DNA from: Pontibacillus halophilus JSM 076056 = DSM 19796
GTDB taxonomy: Bacteria > Bacillota > Bacilli > Bacillales > BH030062
Assembly (NCBI RefSeq): GCF_000425205.1
Contig: NZ_AULI01000002.1
Span: 124,001-188,000 of the forward strand
Length of the DNA stretch: 64,000 nucleotides
Direction of reading: 5' to 3'
Shown: positions 27,168 through 35,892 of the stretch, piece after piece
How the letters are laid out: every line of letters starts with the position of its first letter
How positions within the stretch are numbered: the first letter of the stretch is position 1
Position numbers and translations under genes: made by a program
The notes under the pieces: model-generated
Told to the model about the DNA's origin: nothing
The model's input: the letters and a program-made list of their open reading frames with translations, nothing else
Database searches by the model: none

Positions 27168-27842
27168 ATGTTTAATGAACTTTATTGGCTCTTATTTGCT
27201 ATTATTAATTTTAGCTTAATCTTAGTGATGTACCGAATCTTCGGTCGCACTGGTCTCTTTGTATGGATTGGTATGTCGACAGTTGTTGCAAATATCCAGG
27301 TTACAAAGATGGTCGAATTGTTTGGCATGACCGCAACACTTGGGAATATCATTTACGGAACAGCTTTCCTTGCGACAGATATTCTGAACGAGAAGTATGG
27401 AAAGAACGATGCCAAACGCGCGGTGTGGATGGGATTCTTCACACTAATTAGCATGACGATCATGATGCAGCTCGCTCTTCAATTTATTCCCGCTGAAAGC
27501 GATGTCGTACAAGACGCACTAAACACCATCTTTAGTCAAATTCCAAAGGTAGCCATAGGTAGTCTACTCGCTTATCTTGTCAGTCAGTATGTGGACGTGC
27601 TGATTTATTCAGCAATAAAGGCAAGATTGCCTCAAGACAAGTTCTTATGGGTACGGAATAATGGGAGTACGATGGTGAGCCAATTGCTCGATACGTTAGT
27701 ATTCACAGCAATCGCATTTTATGGGACTCCTTGGGATATCTGGTTCGAAATTTTCCTTACCACTTATGTGATTAAATTTATTGTAGCAGCTGCAGATACA
27801 CCGTTCCTATATGTTGCAAAACGGTTTAAACATGGTAAATAA
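27168..27842 (+). CDS. yhhQ: Queuosine precursor transporter (YhhQ/COG1738 family)
   Basis: A 224-residue membrane protein with about six spans. ANIQVTKMVELFGMTATLGNIIYGTAFLATDILNEKYGKNDAKRAVWMGF is the strongly conserved core of the family, and DTLVFTAIAFYG and KFIVAAADTPFLYV the C-terminal signature. Family members import preQ0, preQ1 or queuine for tRNA queuosine. The preQ1-I-like leader immediately upstream supports preQ1 or preQ0 as the sensed and transported compound. Confidence 0.92.
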   Translation: MFNELYWLLFAIINFSLILVMYRIFGRTGLFVWIGMSTVVANIQVTKMVELFGMTATLGNIIYGTAFLATDILNEKYGKNDAKRAVWMGFFTLISMTIMMQLALQFIPAESDVVQDALNTIFSQIPKVAIGSLLAYLVSQYVDVLIYSAIKARLPQDKFLWVRNNGSTMVSQLLDTLVFTAIAFYGTPWDIWFEIFLTTYVIKFIVAAADTPFLYVAKRFKHGK

Positions 27843-27849
27843 TAGAGAA

Positions 27850-27879
27850 AAAGAAGAATGCTTAAAGGCATTCTTCTTT
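27850..27879 (+). terminator. Terminator after yhhQ
   Basis: AAAGAAGAATGC / GCATTCTTCTTT, 12 perfect pairs with a 6-base loop. The stem itself ends in T-rich sequence. It separates yhhQ from the RNase H-like gene. Confidence 0.75.
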
Positions 27880-27899
27880 CTATAGAAGGGATGTTGTCG

Positions 27900-28295
27900 A
27901 TGATTGAAGTGTATACAGATGGTGCTGCGAAAGGCGATCCTGGTCCTAGCGGGGCTGGAATTTATATTAAGAATGGACGCGACTACCACTCACTGTCTAT
28001 TCCTTTAGGAAACATGTCCAATCACGAAGCAGAATTCCACGCTGTCATTCATGCACTGGATTATTGCCGGCAACACTATCCAGATGAAATTATTAGCGTT
28101 CGTTCTGACTCGAAGCTTGTGGTGCAATCTGTTGAGAAATCTTTCTGCAAACAAGAGCGATTTCGACCATTATTGCAGCAGGTTGAAACATTAGGTGCTC
28201 AGTTTCCATACTTCTTTATTAAGTGGATTCCAGAGAAACAGAATAAACAAGCTGACGAACTGTCACGTGCGGCTCTTCAAAAACCGAAAGGATGA
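27900..28295 (+). CDS. RNase H-like protein (YpdQ type)
   Basis: A 131-residue RNase HI fold: MIEVYTDGAAKGDPGPSGAG (first catalytic Asp), NHEAEFHAVIHAL (Glu), VRSDSKLVVQ (second Asp) and KQADELSRAAL (last Asp). All four acidic positions are kept, so it may degrade RNA in RNA-DNA hybrids; some Bacillus YpdQ proteins lack detectable activity. The ATG at 27900 was chosen because AGAAGGG lies about nine bases upstream. Its 3' end overlaps the convergent DUF6123-like gene by 33 bases. Confidence 0.85.
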   Translation: MIEVYTDGAAKGDPGPSGAGIYIKNGRDYHSLSIPLGNMSNHEAEFHAVIHALDYCRQHYPDEIISVRSDSKLVVQSVEKSFCKQERFRPLLQQVETLGAQFPYFFIKWIPEKQNKQADELSRAALQKPKG

Positions 28296-28574
28296 CCGTT
28301 TTTTGAGTCCACGTTTTTCTAATAGCTCCCAAGCTTCTTTTCGAGTTTGGGGGCTATTTTCATGTAAATAATCAAGTAAACCTATGTAGAAGCTCCCATC
28401 GAAAGACCGCTGAAATTGCAACGTTGCACGTACAGCAAAGATCACGACCCAATCTGGTAATTGAGCATAATTCTTTCCGAAATAAATGAATTGAACTTCT
28501 TCATCACTTAGCCTAAATCCCTTTGCCCACAAATCTTCAATAAAATACGCCAATGAATGCTGTTGTTCTACCAT
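28263..28574 (-). CDS. DUF6123-like protein
   Basis: A 103-residue helical protein: LAYFIEDLWAKGFRLSDEEVQFIYFGKNYAQLPDWVVIFAVRATLQFQRSFDGSFY and HENSPQTRKEAWELL. It resembles small Bacillus proteins of the DUF6123 group; this is from memory and moderately certain. AAAGGAG precedes the ATG. Its last 11 codons overlap the end of the convergent RNase H-like gene, which is tight packing rather than an error sign. Confidence 0.65.
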   Translation of the reverse strand: MVEQQHSLAYFIEDLWAKGFRLSDEEVQFIYFGKNYAQLPDWVVIFAVRATLQFQRSFDGSFYIGLLDYLHENSPQTRKEAWELLEKRGLKKRSSFRFLKSRT

Positions 28575-28604
28575 ATGTACTCCTTTAAGCGATGATTCGT
28601 ATAC

Positions 28605-29426
28605 TTAGCATCGTTCTACTGGACGTTCGAAATCTGTAATCCAGTGACTAAAACTGCCGCTATAAAGCTTCACTTGCTTAACCCCTGCTTCCCACAATGC
28701 AATGATGTTAACCGTAGCTGTAACACCAGAACCACAATACACGATGACTTCACGTTCGTTATGTAGAGAACGGAATTGTGATTGCAATGCTTCCTTCGAC
28801 TTCCAGCGCCCCCGTTCATCTAAGACGTTTTTCCAGTCCATACAAATGGCACCTGGAATATGACCCGCTACCGGATCAATCGGTTCTTCCTTACCTATAT
28901 ACCGTTCGTAAGCCCTCGAATCAATAAGAGGGGTCTCCTGTCTTCCTTTCACGTCCTCAACGTCAACAAGAAGATCATCCTTCGTTGATGGGGTATACAT
29001 CGCTTGTTTCCGGTTGACTACACCAGATTCAACTGAATAACCATCTAAAAGCCATGCATTCAGTCCTCCATCAATTACATACACTTCTACATGACCAAGC
29101 CATTTCATCATCCATGCGAACCGGCAAGCCATTGGAGACAGCTGATCATCATACGCAATCACGCTATCGTGTAGTCCAATTCCCTTCTCACTTATCGTAC
29201 TAGCAAATTTCCGAGGCGAAGGCAACGGGTGTCTTCCCATGTTTTTCGCTACAACTCCACTCATTTCACGTTCTAAATCCATGTGTACAGCTCCAGGTAA
29301 ATGACCCTCTACATAGGCTTCATAGCCATAATTAGGATCACCTAGCTTAAAGCGACAATCCACTGCCACAACGTCATCTCGCTTTAACATTTTTTCTGCC
29401 CACTCTGGACTACATATGATGCTCAC
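28605..29426 (-). CDS. Sulfurtransferase (two rhodanese domains)
   Basis: A 273-residue thiosulfate/3-mercaptopyruvate sulfurtransferase. The inactive N-terminal rhodanese module includes GHLPGAVHMDLEREMSG and DGGLNAWLLDGY; the catalytic C-terminal module has HIPGAICMDWKNVLDE and the active loop YCGSGVTA with the persulfide Cys. It moves sulfane sulfur to cyanide or thiols. The start is GTG at 29426 with AAAGGAGGA seven bases ahead, which gives the family's usual short N-terminus. Confidence 0.92.
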   Translation of the reverse strand: MSIICSPEWAEKMLKRDDVVAVDCRFKLGDPNYGYEAYVEGHLPGAVHMDLEREMSGVVAKNMGRHPLPSPRKFASTISEKGIGLHDSVIAYDDQLSPMACRFAWMMKWLGHVEVYVIDGGLNAWLLDGYSVESGVVNRKQAMYTPSTKDDLLVDVEDVKGRQETPLIDSRAYERYIGKEEPIDPVAGHIPGAICMDWKNVLDERGRWKSKEALQSQFRSLHNEREVIVYCGSGVTATVNIIALWEAGVKQVKLYSGSFSHWITDFERPVERC

Positions 29427-29469
29427 ACCCATTCCTCCTTTACTCTCCAAGTATACTAAAAGTCGACAT

Positions 29470-29496
29470 AAAAAAAACCAGGAATTTCACCTGGTT
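29470..29496 (-). terminator. Terminator overlapping the end of a small membrane gene
   Basis: AACCAGG / CCTGGTT arms, then eight T on the minus strand. The stop codon of the 57-residue gene lies in the loop. Confidence 0.85.
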
Positions 29497-29660
29497 AACA
29501 GTTTATGTTCATATTGAGCTTTCTTTTCCTTTACCGAACGAACGTTGTTCCCTTTAACTAACTGCACGATTGAGCGTGCACGCTTGTCATTTAATTTAGC
29601 TAAAATGGTTACCATTAATAGACTGTATAAAAGAACGGTTGCAACAATGATTAAAATCAT
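29487..29660 (-). CDS. Small single-span membrane protein, 57 residues
   Basis: A short gene read from the gap. It starts MILIIVATVLLYSLLMVTIL, one membrane span, followed by a basic tail (KLNDKRARSIVQLVKGN and RSVKEKKAQYEHKLLTR). TGAGGGGAAACAC lies directly before the ATG and a strong terminator overlaps its stop, so transcription and translation are both supported. I do not recognise a family. The positive-inside tail suggests the C-terminus is cytoplasmic. Confidence 0.7.
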   Translation of the reverse strand: MILIIVATVLLYSLLMVTILAKLNDKRARSIVQLVKGNNVRSVKEKKAQYEHKLLTR

Positions 29661-29763
29661 GTGTTTCCCCTCACTTCCATGTTGTTCGCGATTTTCAATT
29701 CGTTACTTGGATTATATCAATAATGAGAATCGTTTTCAACTAGGAATGGGCGTTTTTCTTCTA

Positions 29764-30273
29764 TTATTCTGAAATCTTCTCTAATGCTCGATTCTCATGA
29801 GGAATTCGAATAAGCATGAGCAACCCGTGTAATAACGGGAATACAATTGCTGTCACGTATGCACTGAACAATAGAGGGATGACTACGAACTCAACCGCTA
29901 CAATGAAGTAATTTGGGTGTTTCATAATCTTGTATGGTCCTTTCTTTACTAACTCTGAACCGGGCAAGATAATGATCTTTGTATTCCAATAACGTCCAAG
30001 CGTTGACAAACACCAAATGCGAAACCCTTGTGTCACAAAGAAAATCCCAAGTAAGAATCCTTTCCAATCAGACAACAAAATCTCCTTTGGGTAGGCCTCT
30101 AACAATATGGATATGAAGAACAAGGTATGGACAATGACAATATATTTGTAGTGCCCACCTGCAACTTCAACAGCTCCTCTCTCTTTCATCCACTTTTCAT
30201 TATACTTGGCAACGAGTACCTCAACCAATCGTTGCACGAGAATGAACCCGTACAAATAGACGAAGAAATTCAT
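29764..30273 (-). CDS. ypbQ: Isoprenylcysteine carboxylmethyltransferase-family protein (YpbQ/BpsB)
   Basis: A 169-residue membrane protein of the ICMT/PEMT type with about five spans. RIWCLSTLGRYWNTKIIILPGSELVKKGPYKIMKHPNYFIVAVEF contains the SAM-binding and RHPNY-like motifs, and RIPHENRAL the C-terminal E-x-x-L helix. In B. subtilis the homologue methylates alkylpyrones made by the type III polyketide synthase. Its ATG overlaps the bcsA stop (ATGA), confirming the pair. Confidence 0.88.
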   Translation of the reverse strand: MNFFVYLYGFILVQRLVEVLVAKYNEKWMKERGAVEVAGGHYKYIVIVHTLFFISILLEAYPKEILLSDWKGFLLGIFFVTQGFRIWCLSTLGRYWNTKIIILPGSELVKKGPYKIMKHPNYFIVAVEFVVIPLLFSAYVTAIVFPLLHGLLMLIRIPHENRALEKISE

Positions 30274-31358
30274 TCGCTCCACTCCAAATAAACAAGTTCA
30301 GAACTAAAGCCTGGTCCTAAAGCAGCCAACAGACTCTTCGAATGCGAAGGGGGGAACTCTTCCATCCAGCTCTTTAATACGTGTATAACCGTTGAAGAAG
30401 ACATATTCCCATGATTACGCAACACATCATACGAATATTTGAATTTATCAGAACTACTTCCAGTAATAGCCTCGTATGCTTCTAACACTTTCGTACCGCC
30501 GGGATGCGCCACGAAGAATGGAAAGGTTGAAGGATGGACTCCAATTTCTTGAGTGAATTCAGTCACGTGGTCTTTCCAGAACGTTTCCACTAGTCTAGGG
30601 ATGCTTCTTGAGAAGACAACCTCAAATCCATGATCATTTACATTCCACCCCATAACATCGAGTGCATCTTTCATAAGTCGTGAGCTTGCACGCTTCATTA
30701 CTGGAACTCTGTTTCGGATTCGATTGCGATATGTAGACTGCTCACCCATGACCAAAGAAGCTGCAACACCATCTCCAAATAAGGCAGTTCCAATGAAATT
30801 ACTTTTACGATGGTCGTTTTTTTGGAAGGTTAGACCACAAAGTTCGACGGTTACAATCAGTACATTTTCTTTAGGATGTGCGAGTACATAGTCCATGGCA
30901 CGCGCCATACCAGAAGAACCCCCAGCACACCCTAATCCCCAAATTGGAATGCGCTTTGTATCTGTTCGAAATGCCCGTTCATTCATCATTCTTGCATCAA
31001 TTGTTGGCGTTGCAACCCCTGTACTTGATACGAAGATGACGACATCAATTGCATCATAGTGAATGGGTTCCGTTAGAAATGTGGTATTCGTCAAACAAGC
31101 ATCCGCTGCCTCCAACGCAAATTCTAATGATTTCTTCTCGTAAACCAAATTCCGGTCCATAAAACCGTGATCTTCTTCAAACCATTCTTTCGGGACTACA
31201 AATTGCCTTCTTTCTACAGAAGCATTCTCAAATACTGGTAGCAAGCGTTCAACTTCACGCTCAGACCTAGGGAAAATATGTCTTACAAACTCTTTTATCT
31301 CTGCTTGAGTGATTTCATTTGGAGGGATACTTACCCCTACAGATGCAACATATGCCAT
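30270..31358 (-). CDS. bcsA: Type III polyketide synthase (BcsA/BpsA)
   Basis: A 362-residue chalcone/stilbene synthase-family enzyme. The catalytic triad is complete: Cys144 in WGLGCAGGSSG, His285 in FVAHPGGTKVL, and Asn318 in LRNHGNMSS. The family condenses long-chain acyl-CoA with malonyl-CoA; the B. subtilis orthologue makes alkyl pyrones. Coupling to the YpbQ methyltransferase indicates that the product is a methylated pyrone or similar membrane lipid. It is the first gene of the two-gene operon. Confidence 0.93.
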   Translation of the reverse strand: MAYVASVGVSIPPNEITQAEIKEFVRHIFPRSEREVERLLPVFENASVERRQFVVPKEWFEEDHGFMDRNLVYEKKSLEFALEAADACLTNTTFLTEPIHYDAIDVVIFVSSTGVATPTIDARMMNERAFRTDTKRIPIWGLGCAGGSSGMARAMDYVLAHPKENVLIVTVELCGLTFQKNDHRKSNFIGTALFGDGVAASLVMGEQSTYRNRIRNRVPVMKRASSRLMKDALDVMGWNVNDHGFEVVFSRSIPRLVETFWKDHVTEFTQEIGVHPSTFPFFVAHPGGTKVLEAYEAITGSSSDKFKYSYDVLRNHGNMSSSTVIHVLKSWMEEFPPSHSKSLLAALGPGFSSELVYLEWSE

Positions 31359-31422
31359 AATAGAACCCCCTCATTTACCATTTATCGTGTGGAAAAAGAG
31401 AGGGTTTTATGTACCTATTTTG

Positions 31423-32190
31423 TTAAAATCCGTAAATACTCATTCCACCGTCAACAAATAACGTCTGGCCGGTCATATAATTGCTTGCCTCTGAAGCTAG
31501 AAACACCGCGACTCCCGCAAGTTCTTTCAACTCTCCAATTCGGTTTAACGGAGTTCTTGCTAAGATATCGTTGACGTATTGTTCATCCTGAAGGACAGTC
31601 TCTGTGAGCGGTGTCTCGAAATACCATGGTCCGATTGCATTTACAGTAAGATTGTCTCCTCCCCATTCCAAGGCGAGATTCTTCGTCATTTGAATAAGCG
31701 CTGCCTTTGTCATCCCATATACGACACCCGTACGAAGAGCTTTTGTACCCGCAACAGATGATACGTTAATGATTTTACCTACACGCTCTTGACTCATCTT
31801 ATGGGCAGCATACTGACTGAGAAAGAAGGCACTCTTCATGTTCGTATCGACAATTGTAGCCCATTCCTCCTCTGTCACATCCTTCGCTTTAGAACGAATA
31901 TTCATTCCAGCATTATTCACCCAAATGTCGATATGTCTGTCTGGAATAACCGCTTCAATCGATACAATCAACGCTTTGTGCTGCTGCACGTCCCCCTCTA
32001 CGATATAAACGTTAGTATCATACGGAGTCAGCTCCTCTTTCAAGAAGACGAGGTCTTCTTTCGTGCGCGCAATCACTAATAAATCCGCACCTGATTCGGC
32101 ATAAGCATGTGCAATACCACGCCCGATCCCTTTCGTGGCCCCTGTAATGACCGCAAGTTTACCATCTAGTCTGAAACTTGGTAAATACAT
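31423..32190 (-). CDS. SDR family oxidoreductase
   Basis: A 255-residue classical short-chain dehydrogenase. TGATKGIGRG binds the cofactor, NNAGMNI is the structural motif, NVSSVAGT holds the catalytic Ser, and YGMTKAALIQM is the YxxxK motif. GGMSIYGF at the end is typical of glucose-dehydrogenase-like or 3-oxoacyl-ACP-reductase-like members. The ARTKEDL after the second strand suggests NADP(H). The substrate is unknown. The start at 32190 follows GGGGGAGGG by about eight bases. Confidence 0.88.
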   Translation of the reverse strand: MYLPSFRLDGKLAVITGATKGIGRGIAHAYAESGADLLVIARTKEDLVFLKEELTPYDTNVYIVEGDVQQHKALIVSIEAVIPDRHIDIWVNNAGMNIRSKAKDVTEEEWATIVDTNMKSAFFLSQYAAHKMSQERVGKIINVSSVAGTKALRTGVVYGMTKAALIQMTKNLALEWGGDNLTVNAIGPWYFETPLTETVLQDEQYVNDILARTPLNRIGELKELAGVAVFLASEASNYMTGQTLFVDGGMSIYGF

Positions 32191-32275
32191 ACCAATCCCT
32201 CCCCCTTCATGTGAGTTCACCATAACACAAGATTTCATTAAAGGGTAAGCGATTAAACATGTCACGAAACATAAA

Positions 32276-32305
32276 CAACCATCCGCCTACTTTGACGGAT
32301 GGTTG
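32276..32305 (-). terminator. Terminator of the FAD oxidase gene
   Basis: Perfect 10-base arms CAACCATCCG / CGGATGGTTG with a 10-base loop; the minus-strand tail is TTTATGTTT. Confidence 0.8.
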
Positions 32306-32308
32306 CCT

Positions 32309-33427
32309 TTATTCAAATGCAGTTGTAACGTCGTAATCGCTAAGGTCGAGCTCAGTTTCTTCACCAAGAACATGTCTTGCCAACTCTGCCCCAAGATAAG
32401 GGCCACTTGTGAGTCCTGAAGCACCTAAGCCGTTCGCAACGTACAATCCGGCCATATGAGGGACAGCACCTGCAATTGGGAGAAATCCTGGTGTGAATGG
32501 ACGAAACCCTACTTTCGTTTCGACAAATGTACTTTCCCTTAATCCAGGTGCAATTGCGATAGCTTTATGAAGGATGTCATGGACGCCTCCCATCGTTACA
32601 CGAGAATCGTAGTCCGGGTCGTCTTCATGAGTTGCTCCAACGACTACACGTCCGCCGCCGAACGTGAGCATATACTGATTATAAGGCGGCATAAGAACCG
32701 GCCACTTGCTCGTATCTGTATCAGGCAAGTCTAAATGGACAATTTGAGCTTTTTGATGGGTTACTTTAAATGTCATTCCAAGCGGTTCAAGTAATTGTTG
32801 AGACCAAGCGCCACCTGTTACAATGACTGAATCCGAATCGAACGTTTCGCCCTCTACCGTGACGCCCGTTACAGTAGAACCTTCGTACACAAGAGAAGCA
32901 TCTCCATAAAGCATCTCTGCCCCATGCTTCTCTGCACCTCGGATTAAAGCATCACGAAGCTCTCTCCCATTCACACGAGCTCCTCCGCTTATATAAATCG
33001 CTCCATATCCTTCGACAAGCGGCGGGAACATTGCGCGCGTTTCTTCTTCGTTTAGAATCTTAATTTCTCCCATTTCAGGCGCTAGTTCCTTCCGCTCTTT
33101 GGCAATCTTCATCTTTTTCTCGAGCTTTTCTTCTGTATCATAGATGTTAATTGCTCCAACTTGAGCATATCCTGTCTGCTGCTCACCCATGTCTTCGAGT
33201 TCTTTAATTAGAGTTGGGTAATAGCTCGCACCGCCTTTCACAAGACGATACCAAGGTTTATTCCGTCGTTGAGTTAACCAAGGGCATACAATACCTGCTC
33301 CAGCTTCCGTCGCTTGACCGATATCCTTACGATCAACGAGCAGGACGTCAGCCCCTTTCTTCGCTAAATGATAAGCTGTCGAAGCACCGAGAATGCCTGC
33401 TCCGACCACAATTGTCTTCTTTGTCAT
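32309..33427 (-). CDS. FAD-dependent glycine/D-amino acid oxidase family protein
   Basis: A 372-residue DAO-fold oxidoreductase. TIVVGAGILGASTAYHLAKKGADVLLVDR is the Rossmann dinucleotide motif, VIVTGGAWSQ and FRPFTPGFLPIAGAVPHMAGLYVANGLGASGLTSGP the substrate/FAD parts. It probably oxidises an amine or D-amino acid; candidates include DadA- or sarcosine-oxidase-type reactions. The ATG at 33427 has AAAGGTG upstream; the frame extends 37 codons further but without a second binding site. Confidence 0.88.
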   Translation of the reverse strand: MTKKTIVVGAGILGASTAYHLAKKGADVLLVDRKDIGQATEAGAGIVCPWLTQRRNKPWYRLVKGGASYYPTLIKELEDMGEQQTGYAQVGAINIYDTEEKLEKKMKIAKERKELAPEMGEIKILNEEETRAMFPPLVEGYGAIYISGGARVNGRELRDALIRGAEKHGAEMLYGDASLVYEGSTVTGVTVEGETFDSDSVIVTGGAWSQQLLEPLGMTFKVTHQKAQIVHLDLPDTDTSKWPVLMPPYNQYMLTFGGGRVVVGATHEDDPDYDSRVTMGGVHDILHKAIAIAPGLRESTFVETKVGFRPFTPGFLPIAGAVPHMAGLYVANGLGASGLTSGPYLGAELARHVLGEETELDLSDYDVTTAFE

Positions 33428-33509
33428 GTCTAACACCTTTTCTGTCCGTTTCTCGTTTGTACAATTTGCTATTCTACAAGAAGAAATGAAAATCCTCAAC
33501 TCCATACAA

Positions 33510-33534
33510 CAAGGCTGCCAACATGGCAGCCTTG
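33510..33534 (-). terminator. Terminator of AI-2E family gene
   Basis: Ten-base arms CAAGGCTGCC / GGCAGCCTTG with a 5-base loop, directly after the stop. The T tail (TTGTATGG) is weak. Confidence 0.7.
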
Positions 33535-34692
33535 TCATTCACTCTGTTCATACTGATTGTCTTCTAAAGCGTATCTATTATACCGTCGTTTGAATAGGAC
33601 AAATAGATGGCCTACAACTACTTTAAGGATTGCATAACCAGGAATAGCTACAATTATCCCTAATAGACCAAACAAATGACCTGCTGTCAGCAACACAAAG
33701 ATAATGGTAACAGGATGAATGTGCAAACTCTTTCCCATTATCTGAGGTGAAATAAATTTCCCTTCTAGCAATTGAACAATCGTCCATACAATAACAAGTT
33801 TCACAAGCATGAATGGAGACGTTACGATGGCTATAATTAGAGCTGGTGTGATGGCTATCATAGGACCCAAATAAGGCACTACGCTCGTCACACTAGCAAT
33901 TGCCGCAAGCAATAATGCATAATCCAACCCGATAATGACAAATCCGATATACATCATAATCCCAATGCATACACTGACTAATATCTGTCCTTGAATGTAA
34001 GCACTTAACTGGTGGTCAATCCCTTTAAACACATGCCTTAAGTCTGGTCTTACCTTAGGAGGAAAGACTCGTAGAATCATTTCTGGAAGCTTGTATCCCT
34101 CTTTAAGCAGGTAAAACAAAATGAATGGAAGCGTTACAATCGCTATAATGACATCCGTGATGGTCGTAATAAATGTCGTAATTCCATCCAGGGTATTTGA
34201 TGCGTATGTGGACATTGTGTTCGGCAATTGGGAAAGGATTCCCTCCACATCTTGAAACATGTTGTTGTAATAGTTTGAGAAGATGGAGTTCTTAAACCAC
34301 GCATCGACATTCTCCACTAATTGAATGACGTACTGAGGCAATTCCTCAGCCAAGCTCAGAAATTGCTTCTCAAGAAATGGGAGAAGCAAGAAAATAAGCA
34401 GCGTAATTAATCCAGCTACTAAACTAAGGATAAGCAAGATGCTATAGATTCGCCTCATTCCGAACTTCTCTAATAGAGAGATCAACGGAATGAGTAAGTA
34501 ATACGCAACAACAGCTAAGATGACCGGCAAGGCCACCGTCTCTATGAACACAACTAATGGGGTGAATAGATAGGAAATACGTGTGTAAACAAGAATATTC
34601 ACCCCAATGAATAGAATAACGCCTAATATGTAGAGCAATACCTTTCCGCCTAAGAAACGAATTGGTGAAGACTCGTCCCATCGATTCATCAT
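33535..34692 (-). CDS. AI-2E family transporter
   Basis: A 385-residue membrane protein with about seven or eight spans and a long central amphipathic part (EELPQYVIQLVENVDAWF). The C-terminal region SVVPYLGPMIAITPALIIAI and WTIVQLLEGKFISPQIMGKSLHIHPVTIIFVLLTAGHLFGLLGIIVAIPGYA is the conserved signature. Members export autoinducer-2 or act as Na+/H+ antiporters (YdbI, YtvI types); the actual role here is open. Confidence 0.9.
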   Translation of the reverse strand: MMNRWDESSPIRFLGGKVLLYILGVILFIGVNILVYTRISYLFTPLVVFIETVALPVILAVVAYYLLIPLISLLEKFGMRRIYSILLILSLVAGLITLLIFLLLPFLEKQFLSLAEELPQYVIQLVENVDAWFKNSIFSNYYNNMFQDVEGILSQLPNTMSTYASNTLDGITTFITTITDVIIAIVTLPFILFYLLKEGYKLPEMILRVFPPKVRPDLRHVFKGIDHQLSAYIQGQILVSVCIGIMMYIGFVIIGLDYALLLAAIASVTSVVPYLGPMIAITPALIIAIVTSPFMLVKLVIVWTIVQLLEGKFISPQIMGKSLHIHPVTIIFVLLTAGHLFGLLGIIVAIPGYAILKVVVGHLFVLFKRRYNRYALEDNQYEQSE

Positions 34693-34797
34693 AAAACCTC
34701 TCTTCCTACTCGAACAAACAGTCCAGTTACTAGTCTTCTACAAATACGCTTAGAACTTTCAAAACGTTTCACCTTCTTTCGATGAAATATAAAAGGA

Positions 34798-34819
34798 GAA
34801 CACAGTCTCGCCTGTGTTC
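34798..34819 (-). terminator. Terminator after the DUF948 pair
   Basis: GAACACAG / CTGTGTTC arms followed on the minus strand by CTCCTTTTATATTT. Confidence 0.8.
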
Positions 34820-34841
34820 TTCCTCTTCGAATCCCTTATCA

Positions 34842-35294
34842 TTAAGAACTTGACAACGCTTGGTCTTTCGCCGCCTTCATATCTTTTCTTCTCTGATTTA
34901 AGTAATAACCAAAGGCTAGAGCGCTATAAAGTCCTTTCAACTGCTTCTCATCTAGTACGTTTCGACCTCTAGATGTGTTCTTCTTCATGGAAGCCGTCAC
35001 ATCTACAAGTGAGGAAGATAACTTTCTTGAGGTTTCACCTACGTCACCAACGATATAAAATAATGGGCTCAGCGCATGCAGCTTTTCATTTACGTCTGCA
35101 AGGGTCTGGTTCCCATTCGTTAGAACCTCACTCGTCTGCCCCATAACGCTATCCAATTGTTCTGGTAGCTGGTCGACCGTTTTGTTCACTCCTTTCAATA
35201 CTTCAGCTAGGTTATTCAACACCCGCGCTAAGAAGATGGAGCCAATCGCAAATGCAAGTCCGATAATAAAAACACCAATTCCTAACCAATCCAT
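34842..35294 (-). CDS. DUF948 domain membrane-anchored protein (second of pair)
   Basis: A 150-residue protein with one N-terminal membrane span (LGIGVFIIGLAFAIGSIFLARVL), then a coiled-coil DUF948 region (LAEVLKGVNKTVDQLPEQLDSVMGQTSEVLTN). The tail has YSALAFGYYLNQRRKDMKAAKDQ. DUF948 proteins such as B. subtilis YtxG are general-stress proteins of unknown mechanism. AAAGGAGG precedes the ATG. It follows another DUF948 gene by 18 bases in one operon. Confidence 0.82.
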   Translation of the reverse strand: MDWLGIGVFIIGLAFAIGSIFLARVLNNLAEVLKGVNKTVDQLPEQLDSVMGQTSEVLTNGNQTLADVNEKLHALSPLFYIVGDVGETSRKLSSSLVDVTASMKKNTSRGRNVLDEKQLKGLYSALAFGYYLNQRRKDMKAAKDQALSSS

Positions 35295-35312
35295 GTGTAT
35301 ACCTCCTTTTAC

Positions 35313-35741
35313 TTATGAAGCTTTTTGAACGCCTCGTTTCCTTTTCTTCCATTTCACATAAAGGTTAATGGCTGCTTCTCCCCATTTCATCGCTTTGGAA
35401 ACGTCTTCTGAGTGCTTAATTGATTCTTGTTCCACCCCTTTAGACAATTTCTGAAACGAATCATTAACCTGATCGACAGATGTTCCAACATGGTCTACCG
35501 TATCGAAGAACGTATAGATGGACTGGGAACGTTCCTTTACTTCGTCCACCATCGTATTTGTTTTCTGAATAAGGTTTTGAGATTCCGTTGTAATGCCTTC
35601 TACCTGACTTTCCATCTTTTCAATAGTTCCAGATACGCTTTTCATTGTTTGTGATGCGACTCTTAATGTTTTAACTAAGAAAATCGCGATAAGTAAAAAT
35701 GATACCGCAATAATAAGTAGACTTATTCCTGTTACCGTCAT
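35313..35741 (-). CDS. DUF948 domain membrane-anchored protein (first of pair)
   Basis: A 142-residue protein with the same layout as its downstream neighbour: one N-terminal span (ISLLIIAVSFLLIAIFLVKTLR), then a methyl-accepting-like coiled coil (MKSVSGTIEKMESQVEGI, NLIQKTNTMVDEVKERS) and a basic tail KWKKRKRG. The two are diverged paralogues and may pair through their coiled coils. GGAGGTAG precedes the ATG. Role unknown. Confidence 0.82.
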   Translation of the reverse strand: MTVTGISLLIIAVSFLLIAIFLVKTLRVASQTMKSVSGTIEKMESQVEGITTESQNLIQKTNTMVDEVKERSQSIYTFFDTVDHVGTSVDQVNDSFQKLSKGVEQESIKHSEDVSKAMKWGEAAINLYVKWKKRKRGVQKAS

Positions 35742-35892
35742 GGTCTTCTACCTCCTTTTTAGAAGAGATACCACAAAAAGGAGGTTGTGAAACGATAAAC
35801 AGAATATCTTTCTTTGGAAAATTAAAGGGTTACTATATCGGAATTCAGGGGATAGAGATTTACAACGACTGTTGCTGAAAAGGAGGAGCTGT

